DNA of 64,000 bases from Ruminococcus sp. YE282 (GTDB taxonomy: Bacteria; Bacillota; Clostridia; Oscillospirales; Acutalibacteraceae). This document shows positions 1 through 7,667 of this stretch, piece after piece (positions within the stretch are counted from its first letter, which is position 1; every line of letters starts with the position of its first letter). The position numbers and the translations under genes were made by a program. The notes below the pieces were generated by a model that worked only from the letters and a program-made list of their open reading frames with translations, was not told where the DNA came from and did no database searches. Where the stretch lies: NCBI GenBank assembly GCA_900101355.1, contig FMUV01000005.1:1-64000 (forward strand), written 5' to 3'.

Positions 1-2
1 AT

Positions 3-281
3 TCGGCTAAAATTGCTATGTCTGATTGGATTAACTCCGCACTTGACAGTGATATTCCTCAACTTCAAAAGTGTGCAAATACTATGATGAATTGGCTTAC
101 AGGTATTCTTAATTCATTTTCTTCCACTATCACAAACGGCTTTACTGAAGGTTGCAACAACAAAATCAAAGTCCTTAAACGCAACGCTTACGGTTACAGA
201 AATTTCAACCGTTTTCGTAATCGTATTTTACATATATTTTCTCTTAAATCTGTCAATTGTCAAAAACAAGCGACAACTTGA
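3..281 (+). CDS. ISL3-family transposase, C-terminal fragment cut by the window edge
   Basis: The frame is open from base 3, so the gene continues left of the window; the ATG at 18 is internal. The C-terminal pattern TNGFTEGCNNKIKVLKRNAY followed by GYRNFNRFRNRIL is characteristic of the DDE transposases of the ISL3 (IS204/IS1001/IS1096/IS1165) group. That region surrounds the last catalytic Glu (in the TEG triplet). Function is cut-and-paste transposition of its own element. About 93 codons are visible, against roughly 400-450 for a full protein. Whether the whole copy is intact cannot be judged here. Confidence 0.8.
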   Translation, partial: SAKIAMSDWINSALDSDIPQLQKCANTMMNWLTGILNSFSSTITNGFTEGCNNKIKVLKRNAYGYRNFNRFRNRILHIFSLKSVNCQKQATT

Positions 282-324
282 CGCTATCGCTTGTTTTTAA
301 TATTTCATTCATTTTCATTTTTTC

Positions 325-352
325 GGGTTACCCCAATTATTGACATTGAGCC
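325..352. repeat. Terminal inverted repeat of the ISL3 element (right end)
   Basis: Reads gggttaccccaattattgac then attgagcc. Its reverse complement starts GGCTCAATGTC, matching the family's terminal repeat style. It lies 44 bases after the transposase stop, as expected. Confidence 0.7.
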
Positions 353-428
353 TTTTTTGATTGTTCTCCTTTCAAGCCAGCCGCCCGCTCCCGACATCTT
401 GGGCGGTTGGTACATAACAATAATTCAA

Positions 429-486
429 GAGCCAATCATTATATTTCTAATTTTGTTTTAGAAGTATAGTGATTGGCTCTTTTTTT
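429..486 (+). terminator. Rho-independent terminator or long hairpin
   Basis: GAGCCAATCA at 429-438 pairs perfectly with TGATTGGCTC at 470-479 across a 31-base loop, followed by a run of seven T. It sits just before the first ICE gene and probably insulates it from upstream transcription. Confidence 0.6.
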
Positions 487-517
487 GTTGCAAAAAAAAT
501 TTGAAGAGGTGATTATT

Positions 518-823
518 TTGTATGTAGATCCAATGCTATATGCGGCCGAGGAATTAGCGAATGCAATCATCATAAAAGCGGCACATGATTACAGGGAAGC
601 AATGAAAAATTTATGGTTGTGTCCAAAAAGTGCTTGTGACAGACATACAATCATTGAATGTGAGAGCTTTTTCAGGTCTCCGTATTTTAATATGTTGACA
701 GCAGTTGACGGAGTCTGGCTGATGAATAAGTTAAAAGAAGAATTTGAAACAAAAACGAAAAAGGAGTTGGAGAAATGCATTTCACCGAAAATAAAGAACT
801 GCAGAGATTTGAGCGCGATATGA
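518..823 (+). CDS. Small hypothetical ICE protein (TTG start)
   Basis: I do not recognise a family. The best start is TTG at 518, because AGAGGTGA (505-512) is a good ribosome binding site just before it. An ATG at 473 lies inside the preceding terminator stem and is unlikely. The product is about 101 residues, mixed alpha-helical and charged, with a Lys/Glu-rich end (residues 70-90). Its last 49 bases overlap the next gene, which suggests translational coupling. It begins the accessory operon of the ICE. A start further downstream at the ATG near 533 is possible. Confidence 0.5.
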   Translation: MYVDPMLYAAEELANAIIIKAAHDYREAMKNLWLCPKSACDRHTIIECESFFRSPYFNMLTAVDGVWLMNKLKEEFETKTKKELEKCISPKIKNCRDLSAI

Positions 824-1413
824 AGGTCGTGCCTAACTTTGAGAGAAAAGAGGTTTGGGAGTTTGCCGACAGCTGTTCCGAATGCAGAAACTGTGACTGC
901 AAGCTCGATAGCTGCGTAGAAGCTCACTGCCCGTATATCAAAAGGAAAATCCAATCAAACGCAATCATCACAAGGGATTTGGTTGAAACGTTCCTGCTCG
1001 ACAACCGGTATATCCCTTTCGCGCATCGTGTGATCGATCTACTCGCTAAATACAAAGGCAACAAGCTCTTCTGCAGTAAAGCTCATAAGGCGGCCTTTGA
1101 AGCGGCTATGCAGGAAATCAATGAGGATGACTTTAATCACATAGCCTGTGTTTACACATTGACCATCCGCCCGAATATTTGGGATCACGCCGTACATACC
1201 TCGCAAGGGTATTTTTGTATGACATCAGATCTTGAACCGAAGGACAGAGTGCTCATTGATTTTGCGAATGACCTCTATCTCGGAACAAAAAGATTATCAC
1301 TGAAAGAGATCTCCTTTCGCAGAAACATCTGTGACAAGGAGTTTTTTTATATCTGTAATGCCATTCTGATTCGCAGATTCGGTACGGCAGTTATCAAGAA
1401 GGGAGAAAGGTAA
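775..1413 (+). CDS. Hypothetical ICE protein with Cys-rich motif
   Basis: A 212-residue soluble protein. Residues about 33-55 carry a cluster of cysteines (CSECRNCDCKLDSC, then EAHCPYIKRK) that could bind a metal, most likely zinc. The rest is predicted helical with no membrane segment. The start at 775 is preceded by AAGGAGTTGGAG, a convincing ribosome binding site inside the end of the previous gene. Proteins like this are common near the start of Tn1549-type ICEs, but I cannot assign a function. Confidence 0.65.
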   Translation: MHFTENKELQRFERDMKVVPNFERKEVWEFADSCSECRNCDCKLDSCVEAHCPYIKRKIQSNAIITRDLVETFLLDNRYIPFAHRVIDLLAKYKGNKLFCSKAHKAAFEAAMQEINEDDFNHIACVYTLTIRPNIWDHAVHTSQGYFCMTSDLEPKDRVLIDFANDLYLGTKRLSLKEISFRRNICDKEFFYICNAILIRRFGTAVIKKGER

Positions 1414-1460
1414 CGATGTGCAGTGTCAGCAGATATCAGACCGGCAAAAGGAGGGAGGAA

Positions 1461-1739
1461 ATGACTGAAGAATACCCCGTGTTGATCGGACACTCAGTCA
1501 GAACAGAGAAGAAGCTCTTCGATATTGAGCAAGTCGCGGATTTCATTTGTGAGCAAGGAATGTACGGAGAGGTGACAGTGGAAAAGCCAAACGGCAGCTT
1601 GTTACTTACGACTTACGGCATCTACCTTGATAAAATCACGGATTTGAAATACCGCGCAAAGCTTCTCGAAATCTTAGTTCCGAAGCAGCAGGCTCTTGAA
1701 AAGGCTGAATTCGGTTTTGCTTTCGGGGAAATCATGTAG
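1461..1739 (+). CDS. Small hypothetical ICE protein
   Basis: 92 residues. The start at 1461 is chosen over the more upstream in-frame ATG because AGGAGGGAGG lies directly before it. The sequence begins MTEEYPVLIGHSV and is soluble and mildly acidic, with no motif I can name. It is 47 bases after the previous gene and 26 bases before the DUF4314 gene, so it is probably co-transcribed with both. Confidence 0.6.
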   Translation: MTEEYPVLIGHSVRTEKKLFDIEQVADFICEQGMYGEVTVEKPNGSLLLTTYGIYLDKITDLKYRAKLLEILVPKQQALEKAEFGFAFGEIM

Positions 1740-1765
1740 AAGCATTGCTTCAGGAAGGAAAAATT

Positions 1766-2080
1766 ATGAACGAATACGAAAGACTTCGCAGACAGGCAGA
1801 AGGTCTCCGCAGTATGTATCCGCCCGGCACGAGAGTGGAATGCCTCTGTATGAACGATCCGTTTGCTCCTGTTCCGAGCGGAACAAAGGGGAGCGTGATG
1901 TTTGTTGATGACATCGCTCAGATCCATGTGAATTGGGATAACGGAAGTTCACTTGCATTAAACAGGGATGAGGATTCATTCAGAAAACTGTCTTCCGAAG
2001 AAGTTGAAGCAGAAAACAACGCTGCAGAGAATCAGGACGAAGCTCCCGAAGAATCAAGCGGCATGAAAATGAAGATGTAG
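1766..2080 (+). CDS. DUF4314 family protein
   Basis: 104 residues. The central segment PPGTRVECLCMNDPFAPVP, followed by a G-T-K-G-S-V turn and the strand HVNWDNGSSLAL, is the DUF4314 signature. It predicts a small SH3-like beta barrel found almost only in conjugative elements; its role is unknown. The start at 1766 has AGGAAGG upstream. The tail is acidic (about residues 78-98) and ends SGMKMKM, one of the M-K-M type tails shared by many proteins of this element. This tail does not overlap another gene's ribosome binding site. Confidence 0.8.
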   Translation: MNEYERLRRQAEGLRSMYPPGTRVECLCMNDPFAPVPSGTKGSVMFVDDIAQIHVNWDNGSSLALNRDEDSFRKLSSEEVEAENNAAENQDEAPEESSGMKMKM

Positions 2081-2085
2081 AGGTG

Positions 2086-2139
2086 ATGAATTATACTGTT
2101 GGATTTGAGATGACAAGTTATGTCTATCAAATTCTTTGA
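2086..2139 (+). CDS. Possible 17-residue leader peptide overlapping the methyltransferase start
   Basis: An ATG at 2086, following GTAGAGGTG, opens a 17-codon frame (MNYTVGFEMTSYVYQIL) ending at 2139, twenty bases inside the methyltransferase gene. The methyltransferase ATG at 2120 has only a weak ribosome binding site of its own. Translation could therefore be coupled through this short frame. It may also be chance. Confidence 0.25.
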   Translation: MNYTVGFEMTSYVYQIL

Positions 2140-3325
2140 TATGTTTTCGGGCATCGGCGGTTTCAGGTCGGGACTTGAAGCCATAGACGGTTTTGAGTGC
2201 GTCGGCTATTGTGAGATCGACAAGTATGCCAAGAAAGCGTATGAAGCTATATACGATACAGAAGGAGAGTTATACTTTGAGGACGCAAGAACAATCGATC
2301 CGAAAGACTTGCCCGATATTGATCTTATCGTTGGAGGATTCCCTTGTCAGTCGTTCAGCATCTGCGGAAAGCGCGGCGGATTCGAGGACGCCAGAGGAAC
2401 GCTGTTCTTTGAAATTGCCCGGATTGCCGAGGTTAAAAGACCTAAGTATTTGTTGCTTGAAAACGTACCCGGATTGCTTAACCACGACTCCGGCAGGACA
2501 TTTGCAACCATCCTCAGTACGATGGACGAATTGGGGTATGATGTCACGTGGCAAGTGCTTAACAGCAAAGATTACGGAGTGCCGCAAGCCAGACGCAGGG
2601 TGTACATTGTCGGATATAATCGAGAAAAATGTACAGGAAAAGTATTATCTTTCACACAAGCAAGTGGGGACGCTCCTTTACAGCTCAAAGGAGGCTGTCA
2701 GGGAAAGCGGCTTTACTCCTCAGACGGAGTAGGCGTAACGCTCACAAGCGGAACAGGCGGCTTCGGCGGTAAGACAGGTATCTATCTTATTGAGGATTTC
2801 GGACTGAGAATCAAGGTGAAAACAAAAAAGGGTTTTCAAATCGCTCAACCCGGCGATACCATCGATACGGCTTACGCAACGATCAATTCAAGACGCGGTA
2901 GGGTAGGTTATGAAATCGCCCATACGCTGACAACGAGCGCGACGCAGGCTTATTACTTTGTGGACTTGAACACCGATCCACAGCTTACGGAGATTGCAAG
3001 GTGTATAACCGCAAGGTACAACGCAGGCATCGGCAGACGAAAAGCGGAACGGTCGGGCATCTTCCTTGAAGAAATAGATGAAAACGCGCCGTTTGCGGTT
3101 TTGATCGTAGATAAGAACGGAGAGTATCATATCGGCAGGATCCGCAGATTAACGCCGAGAGAGTGCTGGCGGTTGCAGGGATTTACAGATGAACAATTTG
3201 ACAAAGCTCTTGCCGCAGGCATTTCGGACAATCAGTTATACAAGATGGCAGGCAACGCGGTATCCGTACCCGTTATAACTGCCATAGGCAGAGTTATTAA
3301 GGAAGTCGAAGAAAGGAATTCATAA
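2120..3325 (+). CDS. C5-cytosine DNA methyltransferase (Dcm type)
   Basis: 401 residues. It transfers a methyl group from S-adenosylmethionine to C5 of cytosine in a specific DNA sequence. Motif I FDMFSGIGGF is at residues 6-15, the catalytic Pro-Cys-Gln at 75-77 (Cys76), ENVPG at 114-118, QARRR at 156-160, and motifs IX/X near the end (RLTPRECWRLQGF, then GNAVSVPV). The region between QARRR and RLTPRE is the target recognition domain. Length is normal. No cognate endonuclease is adjacent, so it probably protects the incoming ICE from host restriction, alongside the adenine methyltransferase and ArdA proteins nearby. The next gene overlaps at TAATG. Confidence 0.93.
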   Translation: MSIKFFDMFSGIGGFRSGLEAIDGFECVGYCEIDKYAKKAYEAIYDTEGELYFEDARTIDPKDLPDIDLIVGGFPCQSFSICGKRGGFEDARGTLFFEIARIAEVKRPKYLLLENVPGLLNHDSGRTFATILSTMDELGYDVTWQVLNSKDYGVPQARRRVYIVGYNREKCTGKVLSFTQASGDAPLQLKGGCQGKRLYSSDGVGVTLTSGTGGFGGKTGIYLIEDFGLRIKVKTKKGFQIAQPGDTIDTAYATINSRRGRVGYEIAHTLTTSATQAYYFVDLNTDPQLTEIARCITARYNAGIGRRKAERSGIFLEEIDENAPFAVLIVDKNGEYHIGRIRRLTPRECWRLQGFTDEQFDKALAAGISDNQLYKMAGNAVSVPVITAIGRVIKEVEERNS

Positions 3326-3660
3326 TGAACGAAACAACAGCAGTATTTTTAGGAATCATCATCGGAGTTTTTCTCGTCCTTTTCTGCTGTGCCATCCTTT
3401 TCGCGTATATCAAGATTTCCAAGAGGATCGATACCTTCAAGGAAACGGAGAGGAAAGCATATACGAAGGCTCGTGAAAGGGCAGAGGAAAAGTACAATGA
3501 GCTGGATGAGAGAATCAAATCGCTTGAAAATTCAGAGCGTGGAAAGAAGCTCTCCGATGAGAAGCTCAAGCTTGAGATCGAAACGCTGAAAAAGTCGAGG
3601 GTAGCTCCTCACGCCAGACACCGTACAAACGTGATCCCGTTTGAACAGGATACGGAATAA
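3325..3660 (+). CDS. Small single-pass membrane protein with coiled coil
   Basis: 111 residues. An N-terminal hydrophobic helix (about residues 7-29, rich in I, V, L, F, C) is followed by a long Lys/Glu/Arg-rich segment (about 32-92) with heptad character, and a short basic-polar tail. The likely topology is an inner-membrane anchor with a cytoplasmic coiled coil. It starts at an ATG that overlaps the stop of the methyltransferase gene and ends this operon before a terminator. No family recognised. Confidence 0.6.
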   Translation: MNETTAVFLGIIIGVFLVLFCCAILFAYIKISKRIDTFKETERKAYTKARERAEEKYNELDERIKSLENSERGKKLSDEKLKLEIETLKKSRVAPHARHRTNVIPFEQDTE

Positions 3661-3672
3661 AAAGTAATTTAC

Positions 3673-3717
3673 AGCAATATCAATCGTTTCTAAATGTAAT
3701 GGTTGATATTGCTTTTT
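3673..3717 (+). terminator. Rho-independent terminator
   Basis: AGCAATATCAAtC (3673-3684) pairs with GgTTGATATTGCT (3702-3713) and is followed by TTTT. It closes the operon that ends with the coiled-coil membrane protein. Confidence 0.75.
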
Positions 3718-3764
3718 GCATTTAGGGCGGTTGATACATTTTTACCGTGAGCAGTAAGTTGAAG

Positions 3765-3812
3765 CCCCACCGAAAACGATGCTATCCATTAGCAGAAACC
3801 TTTGCGGTGGGG
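3765..3812. repeat. 8-bp inverted repeat around the adenine methyltransferase start
   Basis: CCCCACCG (3765-3772) and CGGTGGGG (3805-3812) are perfect complements with a 32-base loop that contains the ATG at 3779. In RNA this could hide a start at 3779 and expose the downstream GGGAG (3837-3841) used by a possible start at 3851. Confidence 0.4.
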
Positions 3813-4831
3813 ATTGCCAACGGCGGCTCGCCGGATGGGAGAGTGATAACATCAAAAGCCCGGTCACCTGGGTGGGAAACAAAAGTCCGATACTTCATAT
3901 CTTGTATGCTATGTTCCCCGATAAGCACGACAGATACATTGAGCCGTTCGGCGGTTCATGTGCTGTGCTTCTCGGAAAACGCCGTAAGGACAAGTTTGAA
4001 GTTTACAACGACTACAACCGCAATCTGACAAATCTGTTTAGAGTGATGATCTTTCGACCTAACGCTTTCAAAGTCGAACTTGGCTTTTGCCATTTGAATT
4101 CAAGAGATTTTTTCGAGGAATGGAAGCGCCGAATCAACACAGAGGATTTCCATAATCCGTATTTCGAGGAAGAACTGAAGCTCACGGAAGTCCTTTACGA
4201 CATTGATGTAGCCAAAGCTGTCCTTGAAATCCAGAACAGGATAGAGAACGACTGCGATCTGCACAGAGCAGCGACCTTCCTCAAACTGATTCGCCACAGC
4301 TATTCGAGCTCATGCAAGAGCTTTGCCAGTCAGCCGTTTGACATCAGCAAACTGTATGACGGAATCGAGCAGCTTGCCATCAGGATGAATAACGCAGTTG
4401 TGGAAAATCAGGACTTCGAAACGCTAATCAAGCACTACGATCGTGAGGATTCGTTCTTCTACTGTGATCCGCCGTATTTCAGCAGTGAGTATGTATATGA
4501 CTGCGGATTCACTTGGGAAGATCACGTCAGATTGCATGACACGCTTGTAAATGCCAAAGGCAAGTGGCTGTTATCATATAACGATTGTCCCGAAATAAGA
4601 GAGTTGTATAAAGGCTATTCGTTCTATGATTTCAAGCGGGTACACAGCATGGTTCAGAAGTATGATCCCGGCAAGGAGTTTCCCGAACTCCTCATTGCCA
4701 ATTATGATTTGAGCGAGAAAGCGCGAAACTTCTCGTGGCAGATCGATTTGTTTACACCCATAGAAGCAATTAAAGATATAGATACCATTATGAAGGAGAG
4801 TATAAGATACAATGGAAAAAGAATTTGCTGA
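3779..4831 (+). CDS. N6-adenine DNA methyltransferase (D12/Dam class)
   Basis: 350 residues from the ATG at 3779. Motif I-like PFGGS is at residues 56-60 and the catalytic D-P-P-Y at 230-233 (FFYCDPPYF). The beta/alpha order is that of the D12 class, which methylates adenine N6 using S-adenosylmethionine. The homologous core appears to begin at KSPVTWVGNKSPI (residues 26-38). The 3779 ATG has no ribosome binding site and lies in the loop of an inverted repeat. A start at the ATC codon 3851, with GGGAG upstream, would begin exactly at that core and give 326 residues. It likely shields ICE DNA from restriction. The next gene overlaps its end. Confidence 0.88.
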   Translation: MLSISRNLCGGDCQRRLAGWESDNIKSPVTWVGNKSPILHILYAMFPDKHDRYIEPFGGSCAVLLGKRRKDKFEVYNDYNRNLTNLFRVMIFRPNAFKVELGFCHLNSRDFFEEWKRRINTEDFHNPYFEEELKLTEVLYDIDVAKAVLEIQNRIENDCDLHRAATFLKLIRHSYSSSCKSFASQPFDISKLYDGIEQLAIRMNNAVVENQDFETLIKHYDREDSFFYCDPPYFSSEYVYDCGFTWEDHVRLHDTLVNAKGKWLLSYNDCPEIRELYKGYSFYDFKRVHSMVQKYDPGKEFPELLIANYDLSEKARNFSWQIDLFTPIEAIKDIDTIMKESIRYNGKRIC

Positions 4832-5042
4832 CTTTAACGACATGGCACTTGTGTGCATTCCCGTGGAAATCCTGTTGACCGCAAAGATCCCCGCCCATAA
4901 TGTGGTGACTTTCTCCGCAAAGCAGGGCGTGATCGTCATTCAGGATTCCGGAATGACTTCGGAAGAAATGAAACAGTGCGGCTGTGACTGCGTTTGCGAA
5001 GAGTGCCGCGAGAAAATGACAAGACAGAGAGGTACGAAATAA
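4812..5042 (+). CDS. Small Cys-rich hypothetical protein
   Basis: 76 residues. The first half is predicted as beta strands (VCIPVEILL, VVTFSAKQGVIVIQD). The second half has a dense cysteine cluster (CGCDCVCEECREK, about residues 56-68) that could bind a metal ion. It overlaps the end of the adenine methyltransferase by 20 bases and its stop overlaps the next ATG (TAATG), so it is part of the same translation-coupled run. Function unknown; it may be a partner of the AbrB-like protein that follows. Confidence 0.6.
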   Translation: MEKEFADFNDMALVCIPVEILLTAKIPAHNVVTFSAKQGVIVIQDSGMTSEEMKQCGCDCVCEECREKMTRQRGTK

Positions 5043-5362
5043 TGACATTGATCAAGTTTTTAGGCAAAGAAGGAAGAACAACCATCCCGTATCCCATCCG
5101 CATGAAACTCGGCTGGAAGAAAGGCGACATCATAACCTTTTCGGATCTGCCCGACGGCTCCGTTTTGGTAACGAGAGAGTTTATCTGCGACGGTTGCGAG
5201 GAAGTACCCACAGAGCCTGTGCCGAATGAACCCGAACAGGTCGAGGAAGAAATCACGCTTCAGGATGCTTTGGACGGTCTCACCGAGCAGGAGCAGCGCG
5301 AAGCCCTCATTTATCTTACGATGAAGTGGGCGGCGCAGCAGGCAGGAGCTTCGAGAAGATGA
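5042..5362 (+). CDS. AbrB/SpoVT-like DNA-binding protein
   Basis: 106 residues from the ATG at 5042, preceded by AGAGAGG. Residues 5-45 (LGKEGRTTIPYPIRMKLGW, then KGDIITF) match the swapped-hairpin AbrB fold used by transition-state regulators and MazE-type antitoxins. A short acidic linker (about 62-75) and a helical tail follow. Expected role: dimeric transcription factor for ICE genes. Its last codons overlap the start of the YodL/DUF3846 gene (ATGA). The start used here is about 16 codons downstream of the longest frame. Confidence 0.7.
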   Translation: MTLIKFLGKEGRTTIPYPIRMKLGWKKGDIITFSDLPDGSVLVTREFICDGCEEVPTEPVPNEPEQVEEEITLQDALDGLTEQEQREALIYLTMKWAAQQAGASRR

Positions 5363-6039
5363 GGCTAAAAATCTACCAGATGGAGTCAAGCGAGAGGACT
5401 CACGGCAAGAAATTCTTTGGACTTCCAAAAGAGGGTGTGGATCCGTCGCTCTACAAGAATGTCTACTACGGCGATGTAGAAGCGGAGAATCTCGAAGATG
5501 TTTACCGCCTGTTCAATACAAGCCGTCCGATGACGCATCAAGGACACAGTTTGTCAGTTTCGGATGTCGTTCAGGTGTGTAATGAGAATGAGGATTTGGT
5601 AACGCCGAACGGCTCCTACTTCGTTCAGGATATCGGCTTCAAGAAAATCGACTTCAACGCTTCCAAAGCTAAGGAGCAGGAGGGTATGAGAGTGGTATAT
5701 GTCACCCCGAACAATACGCCTCTTGATATCCGCATCAGAACAGACCTCAGAGATCTTCAGAATGCAGTCGGCGGCTTGATTCAGCCGATCGATAACGATG
5801 ACGGTACTGTTATCGTCGGCAATGATGAAGCAAAGCTCATCGGCATGAAAGGAAACCGCCATCTTGATTACGGCGGTATCATTGCAGGTCCGTTCTTTGT
5901 CTGCGGCGACGCGGGTGAGGAATTCCGCTCCCTTACAGATGAAGAAGCGGAGAAATATATGCAGAAATACGCTGAACCCGAAGAAATCAGCGACCAGGAG
6001 GTAGCCGGTGATATGGGATTCAGAATTATCAGTTTTTAA
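5359..6039 (+). CDS. YodL domain plus DUF3846 protein
   Basis: 226 residues from the ATG at 5359. Residues 1-95 match the YodL-like domain: YQMESS, VYYGDVEAENLEDVYRLFN, and the hallmark HQGHSLSVSDVV followed by D-I-G-F. Residues about 105-195 match DUF3846: a V-Y-V-T-P-N opening, LRDLQNAVGGLIQPI, and a GNRHLDYGGIIAGPFFVCG close. Both domains are typical of Firmicutes conjugative elements, often next to antirestriction genes, and neither has a known biochemical role. It overlaps the AbrB-like gene by four bases and precedes spoVG by 16 bases. Confidence 0.82.
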   Translation: MRLKIYQMESSERTHGKKFFGLPKEGVDPSLYKNVYYGDVEAENLEDVYRLFNTSRPMTHQGHSLSVSDVVQVCNENEDLVTPNGSYFVQDIGFKKIDFNASKAKEQEGMRVVYVTPNNTPLDIRIRTDLRDLQNAVGGLIQPIDNDDGTVIVGNDEAKLIGMKGNRHLDYGGIIAGPFFVCGDAGEEFRSLTDEEAEKYMQKYAEPEEISDQEVAGDMGFRIISF

Positions 6040-6055
6040 GAAAGGATTTTACAAT

Positions 6056-6502
6056 ATGGCTAAAACCAACACCTATAAAGGAAACAAAAACACAGGCAAA
6101 AAGGCTCCTATGCCGAGAATCAATGCCAAGATCGATAATCTCGTAGATAACGACACCAATCTTCGCGCTTTCGCAAGTGTGACTGTCGGCGGCGCAGTTG
6201 CCATTCACGGTTTGCGCGTTATGGATTCCAAGAAAGGGTTGTTCGTTTCCATGCCGTCCTATTCCTATGAGGACAGCAACGGCGAAACAAAGTATGCCGA
6301 TTACGCTCATCCCATTTCCAAAGAGGCAAGAGAAGCGATCAATTCAAAGGTACTCGACGCCTACGAGCAGGCACTTGAAGAGTCTGAGGACGAGGACGAG
6401 GGGGAGAACTACGCCGAATCCGAGGATGAGGAATCTGAATACGGCTCTGAGGATTACGATGAAGAACCCGATGAAGTGCCGAGCTTCCGTCCGAGGATGT
6501 AA
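6056..6502 (+). CDS. SpoVG-family RNA/DNA-binding regulator
   Basis: 148 residues from the ATG at 6056, with AAGAAAGGA upstream. The SpoVG core spans about residues 15-95 (LRAFASVTVGGAVAIHGLRV, KKGLFVSMPSY, then AHPISKEAREAI). Chromosomal SpoVG is about 95 residues and binds nucleic acid. Here the core is followed by a very acidic tail (residues about 103-140, mostly E, D, S) absent from the chromosomal form. The protein ends RPRM. ICE-borne SpoVG-like proteins are common and presumed regulatory. The next gene starts 2 bases after the stop and uses GAGG within this tail. Confidence 0.83.
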   Translation: MAKTNTYKGNKNTGKKAPMPRINAKIDNLVDNDTNLRAFASVTVGGAVAIHGLRVMDSKKGLFVSMPSYSYEDSNGETKYADYAHPISKEAREAINSKVLDAYEQALEESEDEDEGENYAESEDEESEYGSEDYDEEPDEVPSFRPRM

Positions 6503-6504
6503 TC

Positions 6505-6756
6505 ATGAGGAAAAAACCGGAGCTGACGGAAGAACAGCAGAAGGAAAAAGAAATCAATGAGCTGATTATGACAGAGGACAACATCGAGATGACGGCTCAC
6601 CTTGAACACTGTCCCGAATGTCAGCAGGGAGGTGTTAACGGAATGTTGAAAATATTCTCTCTTATAGGCTGCGATATTTATGACGAGCATGAGGAAGAAT
6701 CCGAGGACTTTGAGGACGAGGAAGATATTTCTCACGGTTTCAGACAAAAAATGTGA
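6505..6756 (+). CDS. Small acidic hypothetical protein
   Basis: 83 residues. Predicted helix at the start (PELTEEQQKEKEINELIM), then a pair of cysteines in HCPECQQGG, and an acidic end (EEESEDFEDEED) finishing RQKM. Translation is probably coupled to the SpoVG gene, whose stop is two bases upstream. No family recognised. The end resembles the M-K/R-type tail of other proteins in this ICE although no gene overlaps it. Confidence 0.55.
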   Translation: MRKKPELTEEQQKEKEINELIMTEDNIEMTAHLEHCPECQQGGVNGMLKIFSLIGCDIYDEHEEESEDFEDEEDISHGFRQKM

Positions 6757-6763
6757 TTTTGGT

Positions 6764-6792
6764 CTGGCTATTTTGAAAATATGTGGTATTGT
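6764..6792 (+). promoter_or_regulatory. ICE promoter, CTGGCT-17-TATTGT type
   Basis: CTGGCT (6764-6769), 17-base spacer, TATTGT (6787-6792), preceded by TTTGGT. Nearly the same string occurs before the genes starting at 28339, 37818 and 63893, so this is a recurring promoter of the element. The -35 box is unlike the housekeeping TTGACA. Confidence 0.6.
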
Positions 6793-6819
6793 GTTTGCTA
6801 AGAAAGGAGCGCGATCAAT

Positions 6820-7608
6820 ATGAAGAAAAACATCGCAATAATATTAACAATCCTTATGGCGGCAAACGCACTTACCGCATGTACACAAGCCAACGGTACG
6901 ACAGAATCATCAGTCGCAAGTACCACCAAAACAGTAGTTTCAACAATGGATGAAGCGGAGAAACCTACGCAGGGAACGACAGCTGCAACCGAATCGGTTA
7001 CCGCCGAAACTTCGCCTGTGTCGGACAAATCCGAGCCATCGACAACTAAGCCGAGCAAGCCGAAAAAGACCGAAACAAGCCAAAATTCGGGCAGTGTTGG
7101 GCAGAATAACAGCAATGACGGAGAACAGTCCGGTTCTCCTCAAACAAGCAATAATGAGGCTCCGGCACAGCAGCCCAAAGCGGAATCAACTCCCAAAGCT
7201 GCTGATACTCCGAAGTCAGAAAACAAGCCAAAGGCTACGGAAAAGCCAAAGTCAGAGAGCAAGCCGAAACAGACGGAAAAACCTAAATCCGAGGAAAAGC
7301 CAAAGCAAACCGAGAAGCCCGCAGAACAGCCGAAGAAGAAATCAATCGACTTCGGGCGCGTAACAAACGCCTTGATTGGCTACGGAACATCACTCGGTAT
7401 GGTGTATAACTCCTCGCTTAATACCGGAAACGCCGGATGGTTTCCACCGCTTGATGTCAGCGATTACAGCGATACCGACAGTGTGATCTCCGCAGGGTAT
7501 GACGAGGTCGGCTATCTGCCATACTACTTCGGCAGCAGTGCCGAACCCGGAGATATCGCGTTCAACGTGATCGCAAGTAACAATCAAATATATGTAGTCT
7601 ATGGATAA
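6820..7608 (+). CDS. Surface lipoprotein with Pro/Lys/Thr/Glu-rich stalk
   Basis: 262 residues. Residues 1-20 form a lipoprotein signal ending in the lipobox A-L-T-A-C (lipidated Cys about residue 21). Residues about 25-170 are low-complexity Ser/Thr, then repeats of the type K-P-K-S-E and K-Q-T-E-K-P, able to span the cell wall. A folded C-terminal domain of about 85 residues follows (GRVTNALIGYGTSLGM to the end), predicted to be mixed alpha/beta and exposed outside. It has its own promoter at 6764 and a terminator after it. Possible roles are surface exclusion or mating-pair contact, but nothing proves this. AAAGGAG precedes the ATG. Confidence 0.75.
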   Translation: MKKNIAIILTILMAANALTACTQANGTTESSVASTTKTVVSTMDEAEKPTQGTTAATESVTAETSPVSDKSEPSTTKPSKPKKTETSQNSGSVGQNNSNDGEQSGSPQTSNNEAPAQQPKAESTPKAADTPKSENKPKATEKPKSESKPKQTEKPKSEEKPKQTEKPAEQPKKKSIDFGRVTNALIGYGTSLGMVYNSSLNTGNAGWFPPLDVSDYSDTDSVISAGYDEVGYLPYYFGSSAEPGDIAFNVIASNNQIYVVYG

Positions 7609-7614
7609 TATCGA

Positions 7615-7643
7615 AACACCCGAACTCGCTTCGGGTGTTTTCT
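7615..7643 (+). terminator. Rho-independent terminator
   Basis: AACACCCGAA (7615-7624) and TTCGGGTGTT (7630-7639) form a perfect 10-bp stem with a five-base loop, followed by TTTCT. It ends the lipoprotein transcript. Confidence 0.85.
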
Positions 7644-7667
7644 GTTAGAAACGAGGTGAGAAAACTT

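Larger units (their letters stand above)
1..352 (+). mobile_element. ISL3-family insertion sequence, 3' part
   Basis: The segment holds the last part of an ISL3-type transposase and ends with a terminal inverted repeat whose outward-read form begins GGCTCAATGTCAATAATTGG, the style of end known for this family. The left end lies outside the window. The eight bases after the end (ttttttga, 353-360) are the candidate target duplication, but the partner copy is not visible. Confidence 0.8.
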
